A stretch of DNA of 64,000 nucleotides from Caenorhabditis elegans (GCF_000002985.6 NC_003281.10:11780001-11844000), one strand, 5' to 3'; shown: positions 1 to 10,535, numbered from the stretch's first letter. Notes: generated by a model not told the origin, from the letters alone. Numbers and translations are program-made.

Positions 1-234
1 TAAATTTCGAAAAACTGTGATCTCTTTTTCTTTTTATTTAATTTTTAACTGTTTTCTGTATTTTTGCCCATTTTTTACACTTTTCCCCCAGAATTTGGGT
101 ATTTTTAAATTTAAAATTTGATTTTTTTTTTAAATTTAATACTCCTCATTTTCCTATTCTATTGGCAAAAACCATGGTTTTTTATCTGAAATTCTCTTAA
201 ATCTAGCCTAAAACCCTAGCAAAACCACTTCCAG

Positions 235-975
235 ATGGCCCAGAGCACACAAGAAGCAGAAGGAGAGCAACAGAGGCGACAAGCTGTGCTCCGGGAGCGA
301 TATTTGAGCTTTTTGCAGGTGAAAATTGGACATTTCATCTACAAAACCTCTCAAAAAATCGATATTTTTGGTGAAAATCTGAAAAATTCAGCGAAAATTT
401 TGAAAAAAGCCACCGATTTTCTCATTTTTCAAGTCTAAAAACTGAAAATTTTCCAAAAATCCCAATTTTTGTGCCATTTTTCCCCGAAAATTCTCGAAAA
501 ATTCCAGAAATCCGCCGACAAGCCAGCCACCATCGAAATGTGCGAACGAACTACGGTCACCGCCACAATTAAAGCATTTCAACCGTCTTCGGAGCACGTG
601 ATCGTCGGTACGGTGGCCGTGGCCTAGGAATTTTGCCGGTGGCCGAAGAATTTGAATTTTTTTTGCAATTTGCTGCTAAAAACCGTATTTTACTAGTGAA
701 ATTTGTGAAAAAATCGTGGAATTCGATAGAAATTTGAAAGTTTATCATGTGGAAGAGATTTCCAACAAAGAAAATCTTCGGCCACGGGGCGAAATTTCTA
801 CAAAAATTGCAAATTTTCCACATGGAAGAGTTTTCCAACTGAAAATCTTCGGCCACGTAATGAAAATTCTTTTTTTTCAGAAAAACTCGCCACACCCATC
901 GGAATTCTCGACAAAGCCGCACTACGATCGACGGATATTGTCAAAATCACATTTGACGGAAATTCGAAAAATTAA
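235..975 (+). CDS. Gemin7-like SMN-complex protein, 3 exons, 92 aa
   Basis: Exons 235-318, 508-607 and 881-975 join in phase to give 92 residues. The protein has the Gemin7 layout: an LRERYLSFLQ helix (residues 19-28), then an Sm-like strand region with TIEMCERTTVTATI, and a final block LATPIGILDKAALRSTDIV. Human Gemin7 has closely similar blocks in the same order (RERYL, a V-T-F-type strand, LQTPIGV, LRCSDII). In other animals Gemin7 pairs with Gemin6 as an Sm-like dimer in the SMN complex that assembles Sm rings on snRNAs in the cytoplasm. The start is the first ATG of the open frame and precedes the conserved helix by 18 residues. An AATAAA lies at 1019-1024. The N-terminus is shorter than in the human protein. 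Homology is by eye; the family call is fairly firm and the function is inferred. Confidence 0.8.
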
Positions 976-1079
976 TTCTTTTTTTTTTAAACTTTTTTTT
1001 TTACAACTGTATATTTATAATAAATCTGCAAGCTTTGTAAACAATTTTTCAGCCTATTTCAGCTTAATTTTGGCCTGAA

Positions 1080-2111
1080 TAATTCAAGATTCAAAATCAT
1101 TTTCCTTATTTAAGCCTATTTGTAGCCTGTGACGGCCCGAATTAGGCCTGAAAATCGTTTTTTAATTCCTGAATCCGGCAAAAAAAAGGGCCTGTGACGC
1201 CACAATGGCCCAAAATTTGAAAAAACCCAAGTCCGAATCCAAGTTTGTGTCAAATTCTCAAAGTTTCATGATGTTTTTCAACTTTAAGCCTTTTAAGCTT
1301 GCAAAACTAGATAATATTCTGAGAATTGCGTATTACACAGCATATTTGAAGCGCAAAATATCTCGCAGCGAAAACTACAGTAATTCTTAAAATGAATACT
1401 GTAGCACTTGTGTCGAATTACGGGCTCGAATGAATTTAGAATAAAAAATTTATTTATCGATAAAATATAAAATTTAAGCTAAAAAAGAGGAAATAATGCG
1501 AAGAATCACTCTCGTTATTCGAAAATAAGTAGTTAATTTCAAAAAATCAAGATCCCGTGAATCGACACAAGCGCTACAGTATTCATTTAAAGAATTACTG
1601 TAGTTTTCGCTGCGAGATATTTTGCGCGTCAAGAATTTTGTGCTCATATAATATATTTTTTTGCATTAAATGAGATTTCAAACATTTCACGTAACCCCCA
1701 CCGGGGGTGTCTTTTAATCACAAAACATAACTCTTGTTTCGTCGAAAATAGTTGAAGAGTACAGCCATTTCGAGCAGATTTTAGTTCCGGCTCACTGAAC
1801 TTTTTTACTTTTTTTCCTCTTTTTTTTCGTTCGTTGCCAATTAATCTATGGAGATTTCTATACTCTTTTTATTATTATTTTTTGTTTCAAATTTTTCAAA
1901 CTGTTTCAAACTTTGAATTTTAGCAAAGCAAACCTGAATTAATTATTGGTCCAATTTAACAAGTGCATTTTTTTCAAAAATTTCTAATTTTTTACTGAAA
2001 AAATGCCAGTTAGTTAAACTAGTTCTAATGGTCTCTTGCACTTTCATCTTTTGGAATTTGATCTCAGAACAAATTCTCAAATGGACAAAAAAATTCTAGA
2101 ACTTTTACCTA
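1080..2111. other. Intergenic region, no gene seen
   Basis: This AT-rich stretch separates the Gemin7-like gene from the chemoreceptor gene. Apart from the inverted-repeat element at 1313-1652 I see no coding signal. The last few hundred bases presumably hold the chemoreceptor promoter, but no motif is distinctive. Confidence 0.5.
1313..1652. repeat. Inverted-repeat (MITE-like) element
   Basis: The left arm (about 1313-1430) contains GCGCAAAATATCTCGCAGCG and CTACAGTAATTC. The right arm (about 1550-1652) carries the reverse complement of the same blocks. The same termini recur singly at 2598-2725 and as an inverted pair at 23395-23475 and 24125-24245, so this is a dispersed family with long terminal inverted repeats. 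Confidence 0.75.
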
Positions 2112-4074
2112 ATGGATGAGAGCGTTGCAATGTTTGTAAACTACTACTACATTGCCTATGTGATTTTCGCGTTGCCATTGAATTTTCTATTGATTTTCCT
2201 GATTTGGTTCAAGTCGCCGGTGTCTTTCAGCGCGTATAGGTGAGTTTAGGTGCCGATGAACATTTTTTAAAGCCTATTTTCAGACTACTTCTGCTCTACA
2301 CCAGTATCAGTGAGACTTTTCTCATCGTTTTCTCGTTTTTGTTACAAATGAGGTGGGTTTTATAGCAAACCGGCGGTTAAAATTTGAAATAAAAGGTGTT
2401 CTGGTTCTCCTCATATTTCGAAATGGAAGAGTTTGCCAAACTAGGCAATTTCGACTCAGCCACGGCCAGGGTAGATTTACGGCGCGTTGTGTGTCGCGTC
2501 GCGGCTCGGTTTTAGTTGTAAAACTAAATGTGTTTGTCCGTGTGGAGTACATATCGAAATTAGGCAAAACGGGAGGAAAAAAAGATTAATTTCAAAAAAA
2601 ATCAGTACAAGCGATACAGTAGTAATTTAAAGAATTACTGTAGTTTTCGCTACAAGATATTTTGCGCGTAAAATATGTTGTGCAATACGCATTCTCAGAA
2701 TTTTGTGTTCTCGTAATATAAATAGAAATATATAAATTTAACAAAAACTACTTGAAAAGTCGACGAAAATTTCGCATCAAAAAAATTTCATGTTATCAGA
2801 ATTTCCCGATTTCCAGAATCATCAGCGCCGGCGAATCGGTCGCCTTGGTACCATATGGCCCTCTTCGGCATGCGTCTCCTGTGATTGCCTTCATAGGTTA
2901 TAATTTTTATAATTTATTTCTTTGCACCACAAATCTCTCAATACTATTGTCCATGTACTATCGGTACTCGTTGATTTGTCACGGAAAGTGCGAGAATTTA
3001 GCGTTGAGTCGAAATTTCGGAGTAACGTTGGTGATTTCTGTTGGAATGCTGGTAAGTGAAGAGTGTTAGCCAAGATATGGGCGTGGCCTAAAATAATCTT
3101 GAATGTTTCTTTTGGTTCAAATTTTTGGGTTTTCTTGTCCTATTTCCTGAAACGCTTAGGAAGTAGGAAATTTCCATGATTTTCTTCTCAGGGTTTTCAT
3201 CAAGACTAGGCCTAAGCCTACGCGTAAGCCAAAGCTTAAGCCCAAAAAACCTAACCCTAAGCCTGAGCCCGAGCCTAAGCCTGAGCCTAGGTCTAAGCCT
3301 AAACCTAAACCTAAGACTAACCCTAAGCCTGAGCCTCAGCCTGAGCCTGAGCCTGAGCCTAGGTCTAAGCCTAATACTAGGACCACTTTCTAAATAAATT
3401 CCAAAATTTTCAGGTAGCAATTTTAATTCCTCCATACGACTTCCCTACAGTAACCCTGAACACGGAAAGATCGTATCCCAACTATCACCTATTAGATACT
3501 TTCGGCGAATATGGAGGCTTCAAGTCGACAACTCGGCTGGTTTATCTTATCAATACCACAATTCTCATGGGAATTCCCTACATGATGCCCGTTTTCATTC
3601 TGTACTGGAGACATCAGATCTTCAATCAAATCAACGAAGTTCAGACACATTTGAGTGAACGAACCAAGAAATCGTCGTTGGATTTGGTGAGGGTGAGTGG
3701 TAGGAGTAGGCTTGCCTGCCTAGTAGGTAGGCAAACAAGCAGGCAACTTTCCAATTTTTCCAGGCACTCACAATGCAGGCAATGTTCCCGATGGTATGCC
3801 TTCTTCCCAATGTTGCATACTTCCTTGTGGCGCAGGTGAGATAGGCAGGCAGGCAGGCACGCCTAGCCCATTGAAAAATTTCCAGCGAATCCACATCGAG
3901 TTCGAGATTGCCGAGTTCGTGCCGTTTCCAACCTGCGTCATCCCGTGCCTCATCGATCCGATTCTAACGATCTACTACGTTGCACCATATAGGAGTTTTG
4001 TGACGCGGCGGCAGAGAAGTGTCTCGATTGGGGTGACGTTGTCCGTGGCGCAGTCTTCCGCGAGGACTATTTGA
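2112..4074 (+). CDS. Seven-transmembrane chemoreceptor, Srd-like, 323 aa
   Basis: Six exons join in phase: 2112-2239, 2284-2352, 2817-3051, 3414-3692, 3764-3835 and 3886-4074. The product is 323 residues, usual for nematode serpentine receptors. Residues 10-33 form a hydrophobic first helix ([20 protein letters not shown]). [12 protein letters not shown] block and a [10 protein letters not shown] block follow near helix III, then a [19 protein letters not shown] helix. The C-terminal [20 protein letters not shown] with PYR directly after it is typical of the Srd family. Such receptors act in ciliated chemosensory neurons and couple to G proteins; the ligand is unknown. The third intron (3052-3413) contains degenerate telomere-like repeats. 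AATAAA lies at 4090-4095. Other Str-superfamily classes remain possible. No frameshift or premature stop is seen. Confidence 0.75.
2385..2590 (+). repeat. Solo copy of a long terminal-inverted-repeat arm
   Basis: This stretch, inside chemoreceptor intron 2, contains GGTAGATTTACGGCGCGTTG, CGCGTCGCGGCTCG and TCCGTGTGGAGTACA. The same blocks form the two inverted arms of the element at 41385-42240. Here only one arm is present, so it is a solo or truncated copy. Confidence 0.7.
2598..2725 (-). repeat. Single arm of the 1313-1652 element family
   Basis: The sequence carries AATTACTGTAGTTTTCGCTA and ATATTTTGCGCG, as in the right arm of the element at 1313-1652. No inverted partner is seen nearby. 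Confidence 0.6.
3205..3385. repeat. Degenerate interstitial telomeric repeat (GCCTAA)n
   Basis: Variants of GCCTAA, GCCTGA and CCTAAA run in tandem inside chemoreceptor intron 3. GCCTAA is the complement of TTAGGC, the nematode telomere unit. The copies are heavily diverged. Confidence 0.8.
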
Positions 4075-4213
4075 TTTTTTTTAAATATTAATAAAGTTTA
4101 TTTCAATTGTTATTTATGAGACACATAAATAGTAATCCAGGAGATCAGTGCAGTACAATATTCAAAGGGGGAGAAAGGCAATAGGTAGGGGGTATAAAAA
4201 TATTACAAAAAAT

Positions 4214-6052
4214 TCACAAACTTTGGAATTCATTTTTGAGCTCTTGTGGTTGTCCTGGCATCATCATTTGCTGCTGTTGCCACCAAAACTCGTATTGTTT
4301 TTGATAATACATATTCCAAGCTAATTGAGCATTATTTTGAACTTCGAAATTGTAATTCTGAGCACTTGCAAACTGTGGCTGGTAGTTCTGCGGAGCCACA
4401 AAATTCTGGTTGAAATAATACGGGGTTTGCTGTGGGAGATCTATTTGCGGTGAGATTGTCGGTGGGGTTACCAATTTGCTGCGTTTGGGCGGAGAGTTTT
4501 CAGAATTTTCAGAGTCTGAAGAAAGCCGTCTCTTGCCATTCGAACGAAATCCGGATGCAAATTTATTGTGATGAACCTTGAGGTTTTTGAGGATTTCGTT
4601 CTGGAAAAGGGTACAATTTTGTAGAGAATATATGTATGTAGTTGGTGAAAAATTTCTAGTTGTGGGTAATTGAATTTGCTACATTTTTTTATTTTTTAGT
4701 TGACAAAATTTTAATAGCGTAGTTTCAATCCGGCACTTAATGAAAACTTAATGCTTTTTCCGAAATTGCCATGCCGAATAAATTTACCGAATTTGACGTG
4801 CTCGACAAATATTTTGAAAAAGTCGATTTGCGGCCTAAGCTTAAGCCTAAGACTAAGCCTAAGCCTAAGCCTAAGCCTAAGCCTAAGCCTAAGCCTAAGC
4901 CTAAGCCCAAGCCCAAGCCCAAGCCTAGGGCTAATCAGTGATGGGCAGCGAACATGCTTTCTTGGCGAACGACGAATTCGGCAAATTTGTCTATGCAGTT
5001 TTTTAAGTTTTCCAGGTTTTTTCTGAAGGTTTTTTCCTGTATAATGGCGTAAGCCTAAGCCTAAGTCTAAGCCTAAGCCTGAGCCTAATCCTAAGCCTAA
5101 GCTTAAGCTTCAGCAAATGGCAACTTTCGGCAAGTTTTTCAGTATTTTTTTAATTTTGAATTAGATGCTTTCTATATGTCTACATTTATTTTTGATTTGA
5201 AAAGTTGGAATAGCGCTTCGAAATTTACAGTTTTGGAAACTTGAAAATATGCTCTCCAACTTTAAACTACTTCATCTCCGTTGATAGTGACGCGATTAAA
5301 ATGTTTTCAACTTTTTTCAACAAATTGTTGCAAATTTAATTTCCCACACCCTTTCAAATAACTAACCTGATAAGCAGTGACCACCATAAATTCAGTAGCC
5401 TCCAACCGGAACTGCTCCCCACTAAAATCCTCTTGATACCCTGTCTTATAATGTCGGACCTGTTTAACAGTGACCACTGGAATGTGCTTATGCATACTCT
5501 GCACTAAAATGACCTTCTGATCCTTGATTTCCGGGTTATTCGTGATTTTGATGTGAGCAAACGAGACGGGCTCACTCATCCATTCTGCTCCAGTACGCTT
5601 GCCACGCGGATGCTCCTTGTATTGGATTGGAAGAATCGGATCTCCTTTGGCGAATTCTTTCCATTCTCCTGCGTCGAATTTGTATCTGGAAATGAGTTCA
5701 AGTTTTTGAAATTGGAATCGTCCTATAGGTTATAACTCTGAAAGTATACCAGCTATCAAAAAGTTGTCAATTTAGAAATTGTAGCAAATTTAATTTTCTA
5801 CAATTTACCAGTTGAAAATTTTTTTCTATCTTTTAACCCAACTCACTTAATCCCGTCAACACGTTCCAAATGAATATAAATCGAGTAGAGACTGCCTGGA
5901 TCCAATCCCTTGATGATATAGTCCAAATGCGGAAAAATCACCCTTCCACGGTTTCTCGTCACAATCATTTCGGTTTTCGGGTAGAACTCTTCCCAAATTT
6001 CTGGTGTGCTCAAGGAGACTTTAATTCCGGATGGGGAGGTGCACGAGTACAT
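4214..6052 (-). CDS. tbx-38: T-box transcription factor, probable tbx-38, 303 aa
   Basis: Exons on the minus strand are 5847-6052, 5367-5685 and 4214-4600; they join in phase to 303 residues. The T-box fills about residues 6-195. Recognisable blocks are FYPKTEMIVTRNRGR, VIFPHLDYIIKGLDP, EWMSEPVSFAHIKITNN, KVILVQSMHKHIP, ATEFMVVTAYQNE and KVHHNKFASGFR. The C-terminus has a basic KRRLSSDSEN-PPKRSK stretch (possible nuclear signal) and a Gln/Asn-rich tail, perhaps for transcription. It binds DNA in the nucleus as a T-box regulator. The start is the ATG just before the T-box; an in-frame upstream ATG at about 6097 and another at 6275 are alternatives. The symbol rests on memory that tbx-38 (C24H11.3) lies next to paired PP1 genes; the paralogue tbx-37 or another divergent worm T-box cannot be excluded. 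The family call is firm and the symbol moderate. Confidence 0.75.
4833..5113. repeat. Interstitial telomeric repeat with a non-telomeric core
   Basis: Two GCCTAA tracts (4833-4930, with about eight perfect units at 4857-4907, and 5048-5113) flank a unique core of about 110 bp at 4936-5045. The core contains GGGCAGCGAACATGCTTTCT and GTTTTCCAGGTTTTTTCTGA. A related core lies in opposite orientation at 6482-6597. The element is inside the T-box gene intron 4601-5366. Confidence 0.85.
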
Positions 6053-6307
6053 GGTAATGCTGTAACAGGGGGAGTTATAGGAGTAACAGAAGCACAAAAA
6101 AGTGAGACCGGAAGTAGAGCAACAAAAATCTAATTGTAATAAAAGTGCTAACCACTCTCACTAATTCTGTAAAACTGAGCCGGTAAGTGGGCGGAGCCGG
6201 AAGGGGCTGGGCCACACGTAGGGGTGGACACGTGGCAAGTGGAGCACAACTTGGCACATATGAGCGTGTGGCCATGGGAGATGTAGCGCACGGCGGCCTT
6301 GGGTGCA

Positions 6308-6695
6308 GGCTTAGGCTTAGTCTTTAGGTTTAGTCTTAGGCTTAGTCTTTAGGTTTAGGTTTAGGCTTAGACATAGACATAGGCTTATGCTCAGGCTTAG
6401 GCTTAGAGTTATGCCTAGGCTTAGGTTTAGGCTCAGTCAGGCTTCTGCTTGGGCTTAGGCTTACAATTAGGCTTAGGCTTACACCTTTGAACAAGAAAAA
6501 ACCTTCAGAGAAAACCTGGAAAACTGGAAAAACTGCATAGGCAAAGTCGCCGAATTCGCCGTTCACCAAGAAAGCCTGTTCGCCGCCCATCCCTTATTAG
6601 GCTTAGGCTCAAGCTAAGGCTTAGGCTTAGGCTCAGGCTTAAGCTTAGACCTCAGCTCAGGCTCAGGTTTAGGCTAAAGCATAGGCTTAGGCTTT
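6308..6695. repeat. Interstitial telomeric repeat (TTAGGC)n with inverted core
   Basis: TTAGGC-like tracts at about 6308-6481 and 6598-6695 flank a core (6482-6597) that is the reverse complement of the one at 4936-5045. The whole unit lies just upstream of the T-box gene, in the opposite orientation to the intronic unit. Confidence 0.85.
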
Positions 6696-6719
6696 TTGAA
6701 TTCACACCAATATAATAAT

Positions 6720-6985
6720 GACCTAGAAGGATCACACGCGAAGTATATCCAAAATAACTGTAAAATCGGAACACTCATTAAACTGCGAGCCAATGTTGGT
6801 GTCTGATTCTTGAACACCTCTTCCTCCAACTGAGCATCTCTATGGTCTTCAGCAATCTAGAATGTGTAGTTCACACTTCAAAAGTATACCTCCACCCACA
6901 CCTTGACACCTCACACTCTAGTGATAGCGGTGCGCAGTTTTGAATTGGCTCGGAAGGAGAAGATGTGTCGGGCTCAGCGGGAGGG
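6720..6985 (-). other. Possible exon remnants of an unrecognised gene
   Basis: On the minus strand, an AG at about 6859 opens a frame reading IAEDHRDAQLEEEVFKNQTP and then about 25 further residues before it runs into telomere-like repeat. Upstream, 6985-6903 reads PPAEPDTSSPSEPIQNCAPL and ends at a possible GT donor. Both pieces are GC-richer than their surroundings. I find no start codon or family. They could be extra 5' exons of the T-box gene, an old pseudogene, or chance. Confidence 0.25.
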
Positions 6986-7029
6986 CTGGTGCATTTTGAA
7001 ATTGGTTAGAAACACAAGAAATTGATTAT

Positions 7030-7330
7030 AAAAATAATTTTATATTTTGTTTTTCATACATTTTTCAATAGCTTCATACTTAAACGTTACTATTAAATGT
7101 ACATTTCTTCCAGTAATTTTTACTGCAAATATGAGATTTTTCAAGTAATAATAACGGTTCAAAAACGGTTCGAAACACTTGGCAAAATACTTTATAGCAA
7201 AGTATAAGCGGCACATGTCTTTGAGCCGTAACACAACTCTCTGCCATGTATGGTACGCCACGTGGTTTGGAAAACGAAAGACACACGATATTGTGGGAAA
7301 CTTGGAGGACATCTGGAAAATTAAAGAAAA
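7030..7330 (-). repeat. Decayed copy of a fragment also found at 9985-10430
   Basis: The minus strand contains CCAAGTTTCCCACAATATCG and an AACCACGTGGCGTAC block. Related blocks occur at about 9985-10075 (plus) and 10365-10425 (minus) within the palindrome spacer. It contains an open frame of about 98 codons with no recognisable domain, so I treat it as a dispersed fragment and not a gene. Confidence 0.4.
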
Positions 7331-7489
7331 AAACAATATCGATTAGGAATTTAGGAATAGTTGGAAAACGATTTACAAACTTTTTGATAGCTTTGATAAC
7401 AATTTAATCACGAAAATTATAATAAAAAATTATTGAAAAAAATTTACAAAAAAAAAAAGAAATTTTTCGCGTCAAAAACAAAAAAAAAA
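7331..7489. other. AT-rich flank left of the palindrome
   Basis: This low-complexity stretch has long A runs at 7450-7495 and a GATAACAATTTAATCACG block that resembles the palindrome arm near 7548-7590. No gene is seen. Confidence 0.5.
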
Positions 7490-7747
7490 AAAAAACGCTA
7501 TAAAAAAGTTGTCAACTATCAAAATGTAGAACATAAAATTTACAATTTTTGGATAGTTTACAACTTTAATAACAATTTAGTTACGCAAGTTTAAAACAAT
7601 TTAAAAATGTTCGCGTCAAAAATAAAAACAATTGTTATCGCAATGGTCAATCAATAAATCATCAAAATCAATAAATCAATAGAAAGAAAATAAATTCATT
7701 AATTGATAATTCACACTTCAAAGGGATCAATTTGAATTGAAAACGAA

Positions 7748-9457
7748 ATGAGTTCAAATTCTTCGAATTCTTCAAATCCTGCTGCAACAGATGCTCCAAA
7801 GGTAAGTGGAAATTCAGATGATTCTTTAAAATGCCTCTACCTTTTCAGAAAACTTCCGTTGAACCGGGTTCGGAAGCCAACAATTGGCATATCACGGAGG
7901 CCGATGAGAAGGGATTCAAGTTGACCGATATGATCAAGAAACTTCTGAAGCCTGTATTCTCGAAAGCCATTATGTTTGATGTAAGTAAAGGAGACTCTAT
8001 ACCGGCCTGCCTGCTTCACCTGTGCCTGCCTACATGCCTTCCCATTGCCTATCTGAATCATCCCTGCATATTTACCTGCCTGCCTCATACCTGCCTAAAT
8101 GTTTAACCACTGCATTCCTACCTATTCTCTACCTGCACCATCCCTGCGTTTCTAAGCGGTTGCCTGCCTACCTACCCACGCCCCTGCCTGTCTATTTGCC
8201 TCCATGCCTACCTACGTTCCTAATGTCTTTTTTTCAGGAAAAAGAGATCCATGTGCTGTTGACACGTGTCTTCAAGTACTACACATCTCCACCGAACAAG
8301 AAAACTGCACCATCTGCTTCAGCATCTGCAACCACATCTATGAGCCCTCCAAAACCGGCTGCAAATGCTCTTTTGGAACTTCAAGCTCCGATCAACATTT
8401 GTGGAGATACCCACGGGCAGTACAACGACTTGCTTCGTATTTTCAATGTAAGTCCTTACCTGCCTGCCTACCATACCAACTGCATGTGTGCTAAGCTGTT
8501 CTATATGTTCCCTTTCAGGCCTGCGGAGCAGCGACAAAAACTCAATACCTCTTCCTCGGGGACTACGTGGATCGTGGAGGTCACTCATTGGAAGTCATTA
8601 TGCTTCTCTTCTCACTCAAATTGGCAATGCCCAGAAAGATGCATTTGTTGAGAGGAAATCATGAGTTGAAGGCCATCAACAAGTAAGCACATGTTAGTAG
8701 ATCTGACACAAAATAATCTTATTGGTAACAGAAACTACGGCTTCCACGCGGAGCTCAAGAAGCGTTTCCAAAGGGAAGAAGTGTATGAATCGGTTTACAA
8801 TCACTTCAATCAAGTCTTCTCGTATATGCCCCTGTGTGCAATCGTCTCGAAGCGTATTCTCTGCATGCACGGAGGGATTTCTCCACATTTGAAGTCTCTC
8901 GATGATATTCGTGCAATCCCATTGCCACTGGAAACTGCAAAGACTCATGTGAGTTTCCGTCAAAATGCCCGACTTGATCGGAATATCGATAGTCTGCGCT
9001 TCTTTTCATCTTAATACCATTTCAGCCTCTCGCTTGTGACTTGCTGTGGGCAGACCCTGAAAAGGATGCCAAAGGCTTTGAGCCCAACAAGATCCGTGCA
9101 ATCTCGAACGTCTTTGGAAAGAAGGAGGTTGATGATTTGTGCAAGAGATTGGATATCGATTTGATTGTCAGAGCTCATCAGGTTGGTCTTTTTACTAGTT
9201 CTATTTGTGCTCTATTAACTATAAATATTCTCCAGGTGGTCGAGTACGGGTATGCATTCTTCGCTGATCGTCGCCTCATCACTGTCTTCTCGGCATCTCG
9301 TTATCAAATTGAGCTCTGCAATTATGCAGCTGTTGTGGTGGTCAACAAGATGCTCGAACTTAGCTTTGTTCAGCTCAAACCCGAAGATTTCGAAGTTCGA
9401 CGTGATGAGTGCGAGGAGAATGCCAAGGATCAGACGACTTCAAATGTTCCTCATTGA
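7748..9457 (+). CDS. PP1-type Ser/Thr phosphatase, palindrome copy A, 384 aa
   Basis: Seven exons: 7748-7801, 7849-7980, 8238-8447, 8519-8682, 8732-8948, 9026-9181 and 9236-9457. The product is 384 residues, longer than typical PP1 (about 330). Metal and catalytic motifs are present: GDTHGQ (GDIHGQ in PP1), [30 protein letters not shown] and RAHQ. Two features are unusual. A Ser/Ala/Thr/Pro-rich insert of about 23 residues precedes the LLELQAP strand, and the SAPNYCGE loop before the C-terminal strands reads SASRYQIE. The enzyme should hydrolyse phosphoserine and phosphothreonine. Worms have many such divergent PP1 paralogues, often sperm-enriched; expression here is an inference. Introns carry a CCTGCCTGCC-type low-complexity repeat. 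AATAAA lies at 9479-9484. From memory this may be C24H11.1 or C24H11.2. Confidence 0.9.
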
Positions 9458-9499
9458 GTTTTTGGCTGTCTGAATTTGAATAAAGTGTTTTTGGGGGAA

Positions 9500-10493
9500 T
9501 TGGGGTTTGTACAGTCAATTTGTTAACTAGAATAGAACATTTACAGTAATTTGAAGTAACAATTAGTTTACGATTTTTCAAAAAATTGTGCAAATATCTC
9601 AGGTAGGGCTGTACAAATCGGATTCCGGTCGTCCGATTTTGACTCCGCCGGACGCACATGCGTCCGGTTTAAGGTAGGTTTCCACGGCGGCCGACAGTTT
9701 CCGAGTTTCGCCACCTTCTATACTAATCATAGAATTCTGTAGTGAGTGGCGAAACTCGGAAACTGTCGACCGCCGTGGAAACCTACCCCCAACCGGAACA
9801 AATCGCTTGCCGCCCCTTTGCCATATTCACTTCAGAATGGCTGCAATCTCATGTCCCAAAAATTGAGCAAACTACATAAAACTTGTCAACCGGAAAAAAT
9901 ACATATTTCCCCAAATTTCATAGTTAACAACTTATTGAATTCCCCTCTTGTTTTCAAGATACAATTGTACAAAGTGACGTCATCCTTTTAATGACCTCCC
10001 AGTTTCCCACCGTTCTGTCTCGTGTGTCCTCGTTTTCCAAGCCACGTGGTAGGTACGAAGATGTGTACCAAGAAACCAATATCTTCCAAATTTGTATTAA
10101 AGATATGCGTACGCATGACGGTCAGAAACATCGGCGGCAATAGCTTCTTTCAGAGTAGAGTTTGGGAAATTTTATGGACTAAACTTGTTCAGTAGAGCAT
10201 TGTTTGCTAAAGTTCAGGATATGTCCCTAACAACTGGCAAAAAATTGAGCGGCATGAGCCTTTAACCGTACCGCAAGCACTATTCCAGAGCATTCTTCCA
10301 AATTTGGAAGATATAGGTTTTCTGGTACATACGTATGCCTCTCCTTTTCACAATATTTTCCGAATTGCCACGTGGCGTGAAGAACGGGGGACACACGATA
10401 TAGTGGAAAATTGGAGGTCATCTTGGTATTACAGGAATGACGTCACGTAAAAAATTGTTAACCATTTTTAAAAAAGTGTGATCTATTCCCAAG
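9500..10493. other. Spacer of the phosphatase palindrome
   Basis: This 994-bp stretch between the arms has no convincing gene. It holds the hairpin at 9671-9787 and two partly inverted diverged copies of a fragment (about 9985-10130 plus, 10210-10430 minus) related to 7030-7330. An open frame on the minus strand at 10227-10421 has no recognisable domain. Confidence 0.6.
9671..9787. repeat. Short palindromic hairpin element
   Basis: The left arm AAGGTAGGTTTCCACGGCGG (from 9671) is matched by an inverted right arm ending at 9787. Arms of about 43 bp with few mismatches surround a loop of about 30 bp. Both arms include TTTCCGAGTTTCGCCAC or its complement. It looks like a small fold-back element or a hairpin-forming site. 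Confidence 0.8.
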
Positions 10494-10535
10494 TTCCCCC
10501 AAAAACACTTTATTCAAATTCAGACAGCCAAAAAC

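Noticed and set aside
3176-3397. Leu/Ser-rich frames over the telomere-like tracts (also 4751-5026 and 6342-6590)
   Set aside because: These are translations of GCCTAA or TTAGGC hexamers, which are open in several frames on both strands.
7040-7336. 98-codon minus-strand frame
   Set aside because: No domain, and related decayed fragments occur in the palindrome spacer, so it is more likely a dispersed fragment.
8022-8651. 209-codon plus-strand frame over phosphatase introns and exons
   Set aside because: It reads through introns made of CCTGCC words and is out of frame with PP1 exon 4. The spliced model keeps every PP1 motif.
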